Below, in pieces: positions 61,908 to 64,000 of a DNA stretch of 64,000 nt (its first letter is position 1; each line of letters begins with the position of its first letter). This DNA is from Vanilla planifolia (taxonomy: Eukaryota; Streptophyta; Magnoliopsida; Asparagales; Orchidaceae): positions 69,501 through 133,500 of the forward strand of contig JAIUJO010000610.1 in the NCBI GenBank assembly GCA_023846275.1. Reading direction: 5' to 3'. The notes under the pieces were generated by a model. That model saw only the letters and a list, made by a program, of their open reading frames with translations, was not told the DNA's origin and did not search any database. The position numbers and the translations under genes were made by a program.

Positions 61908-64000
61908 ATACCCTACTCTATTATATTATACTCTACTCAATTCTCCTATAACCTAGCCTTGCTAATCCTAGCCTAATCTAGCTCTACTCTACTCTACTTT
62001 ACACTAGCCTAGCCTAATATACCATAGCCTAGCCTAACCTAGACTAACCTAACTCTACTTTATGCTGCTTTCTCAGCTCTAGACTTTTTTGCTTTGCTCT
62101 GCTCTGCTCATCTCTATTTTTCTCTACATTGCTCTACTCTGCTCTACTCTGCTAACTCTACTATACTCTATAATGTTCTACTCTATCATTTTCTACTCTA
62201 CTATGCTCTACTATGCTCTACTATACTCTGCTCTAACCTATCCTAGTTAGCTTAACCTAGCTCTATCTACTTTGCTCTACTTTGCTCTGGTCTGCTTTAG
62301 TAACCTCAGTTCTATTTTGCTCTACCCTTCTTTGCCCTACTATACTCTACTCTACTCTAACCTAGCTTAACCTAGACTAACCTAACTCTACTCTACCCTA
62401 TTTTGCTCTAAACTACTCTACTCTGCTTAGCTCAACTTAGCTCAACTCAACTCAGCTCTGCTCTGCTCTTCTCTACTCTATTATGCTTAGCTCTATTCTT
62501 CTCTACTCTCTTCTGCTATGCTTTGCTCTACTTTGCGCTACTCTACTCTGCCCTACTCTATTGTACTACTACTTTACTCTACTATACTCTACTCTACTTT
62601 AACATAGTTTAGCCTTGGTAAGCTGAGCCTCGCCTAATCTAGCTCTTCTTCATTCTACTCTAATCTACCCTGCTCTACTCTTGCCTAGACTAGCGCAGCA
62701 TACCTTAGCCTAACCTACCTAACCTAGATCTACTCTATATTACTCTACTCTAACTTAACATAACCTAGCTCTACTCTACTCTACTCTACTCTGCTCTAAC
62801 TTACTCTACTTTAGCTTAGCCTAGCCTAGCTTCGTTTAGCTTAACCTAGCTTTACTCTACTCTGCTCTACTCTACTCTACTCGTCTTTACTCTACTCTGC
62901 TCTACTCTACTCTAATCTACTATATTGTACTTTAGCCTAGCCTAGCCTATCTTAGTGCTACTCAACTCTACTCTACTCTAATCAACTCTACTCTACTCTA
63001 CTCTAGCCTAGCCTAGCCTGGCATGACCAAACTCTACTCTACTCTACTCTTCTCTTCTCTGATATGCTCTGCTCTATTATATTTTACACTATTCTACTTT
63101 AGCCTAGCCTAACCTTGCCAAGCCTAACCTTCCCTAGCTCTACCTTACTTTACTCGACTCTAGCCTAACCTAGCCAAGCCAAGACTAACCTTATCTTGCA
63201 TAACCTGGCCTTGTTATAGTCTACTTTAACCTACTCTACTCCACTCTACTCTCCCCTAACCTAGCCTAGGCTCACCTAGGCTGTACTCTACTTTGCTCTA
63301 TTATACTCTGCTTTACTCTTCTCTTCTCTGCTCTACTCATCTCTACTCTATACTGCTCTTCTCTTCCTCTACTCTCCTCTGCTCTACTTTGCTATGCTCT
63401 TCTTTGCCCAACTTTACTATGGTCTACCCCACTCTACTCTACTCTACTCTAGCCTTGCCTAGCCTAACTAAGCATTACTCTGTGATACTCTACTTTGCTC
63501 TACTCTAGCCAAGCATAGCCTAGCCTACCTTAGCCTAGCTTATTCTAGCCTAACTTGGCTCTACTCAACTCTACTCTAGCTTTGCATAACCTAGGCAAGC
63601 CTAACCTAGGTCTATTCTACTCTACTCTATGCTACACTGGCCTAACTTTGCTCTACTTAGCTTTGCTGTATTTTTCTTTGTTCTACTCTACAATTCTCTA
63701 TTCTACTCTACTCTACACTACTCTATTCTGCTCTACTCATCTTTACTCTATTATTCTCTAGTCGAGCCTAGCATATCCAACCCTAATCTAGCTTTACTCT
63801 ACTCTGATCAACTCTACTCTACTTAGCTCTACTCTACTCTACTTTAGCGTTGCCTAATCTAAGCTACCTTAGCCTAACATAGCTTAGCTTAGCCTAGCTT
63901 AACCAAGCTGTACTGTACTCTACTCCACATTATTCCACTCTACTCTACACAAACCTACTCTACTCTACTCTACACTAACTTAGCCTAGCATAACCTATTC
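61908..64000 (+). repeat. Pentanucleotide satellite array, right block
   Basis: The same CTCTA / GCCTA / ACCTA satellite resumes on the first base after the right LTR and runs to the window edge. Strand orientation, unit types and the GCTCTA register-shifting hexamer match the left block. The retrotransposon therefore lies inside one continuous array rather than at the border of two. The open frames at about 63293-63826 are low-complexity products of the repeat. No gene or RNA gene is visible. Confidence 0.95.

Overview
The window is plant nuclear heterochromatin. It holds one very long pentanucleotide satellite array, broken once by a degenerate LTR retrotransposon. No host protein-coding gene, tRNA, rRNA, CRISPR or bacterial-type feature is visible. 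The plant assignment rests on the retroelement: a Ty3/gypsy chromovirus with a Tekay/Del-like layout, a primer-binding site matching initiator-Met tRNA, LTRs of almost 3 kb and a C-terminal chromodomain. The species cannot be named from the sequence.

Positions 1-51520 and 61908-64000 are one satellite in one orientation. Almost every unit is a pentamer ending in CTA: CTCTA ('A' units), GCCTA and ACCTA ('B' units), plus many point variants. A runs and B runs alternate. A run of B units usually returns to A units through the hexamer GCTCTA, which moves the register by one base. The + strand is strongly pyrimidine-rich. Pure CTCTA is open in all three + frames (repeating Leu-Tyr-Ser-Thr-Leu), so the array is full of meaningless + strand open frames. 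Hand alignment shows longer duplicated units on top of the pentamers: about 309 bp (26350-26967), about 510-516 bp (25012-25985), about 440-555 bp in five copies (14181-16500), and two tandem pairs of about 2.1-2.4 kb (about 2210-6640 and 38480-43050).

Positions 51521-61907 are the retrotransposon, on the minus strand. In its own direction it reads: 5' LTR (61907-59078), PBS, a short leader, gag-protease-RT-RNase H (58962-55834), integrase, chromodomain (ending 54566), polypurine tract, 3' LTR (54542-51593). Beyond that LTR come another PBS and 72 bp of leader (51592-51521) before the satellite resumes. The polyprotein has three in-frame stops and one frameshift, and its Gag zinc knuckle has lost the fourth Cys, so this copy cannot act alone. 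The two LTRs differ at about 3% of sites where I counted. The arrangement LTR-internal-LTR-truncated leader, with no target-site duplication, points to a former tandem or recombined element rather than a simple insertion.

The most notable points are the nested organisation and one-base register rule of the satellite, and the unusual left junction of the chromovirus, which stops exactly at a second copy of its polypurine-tract motif.
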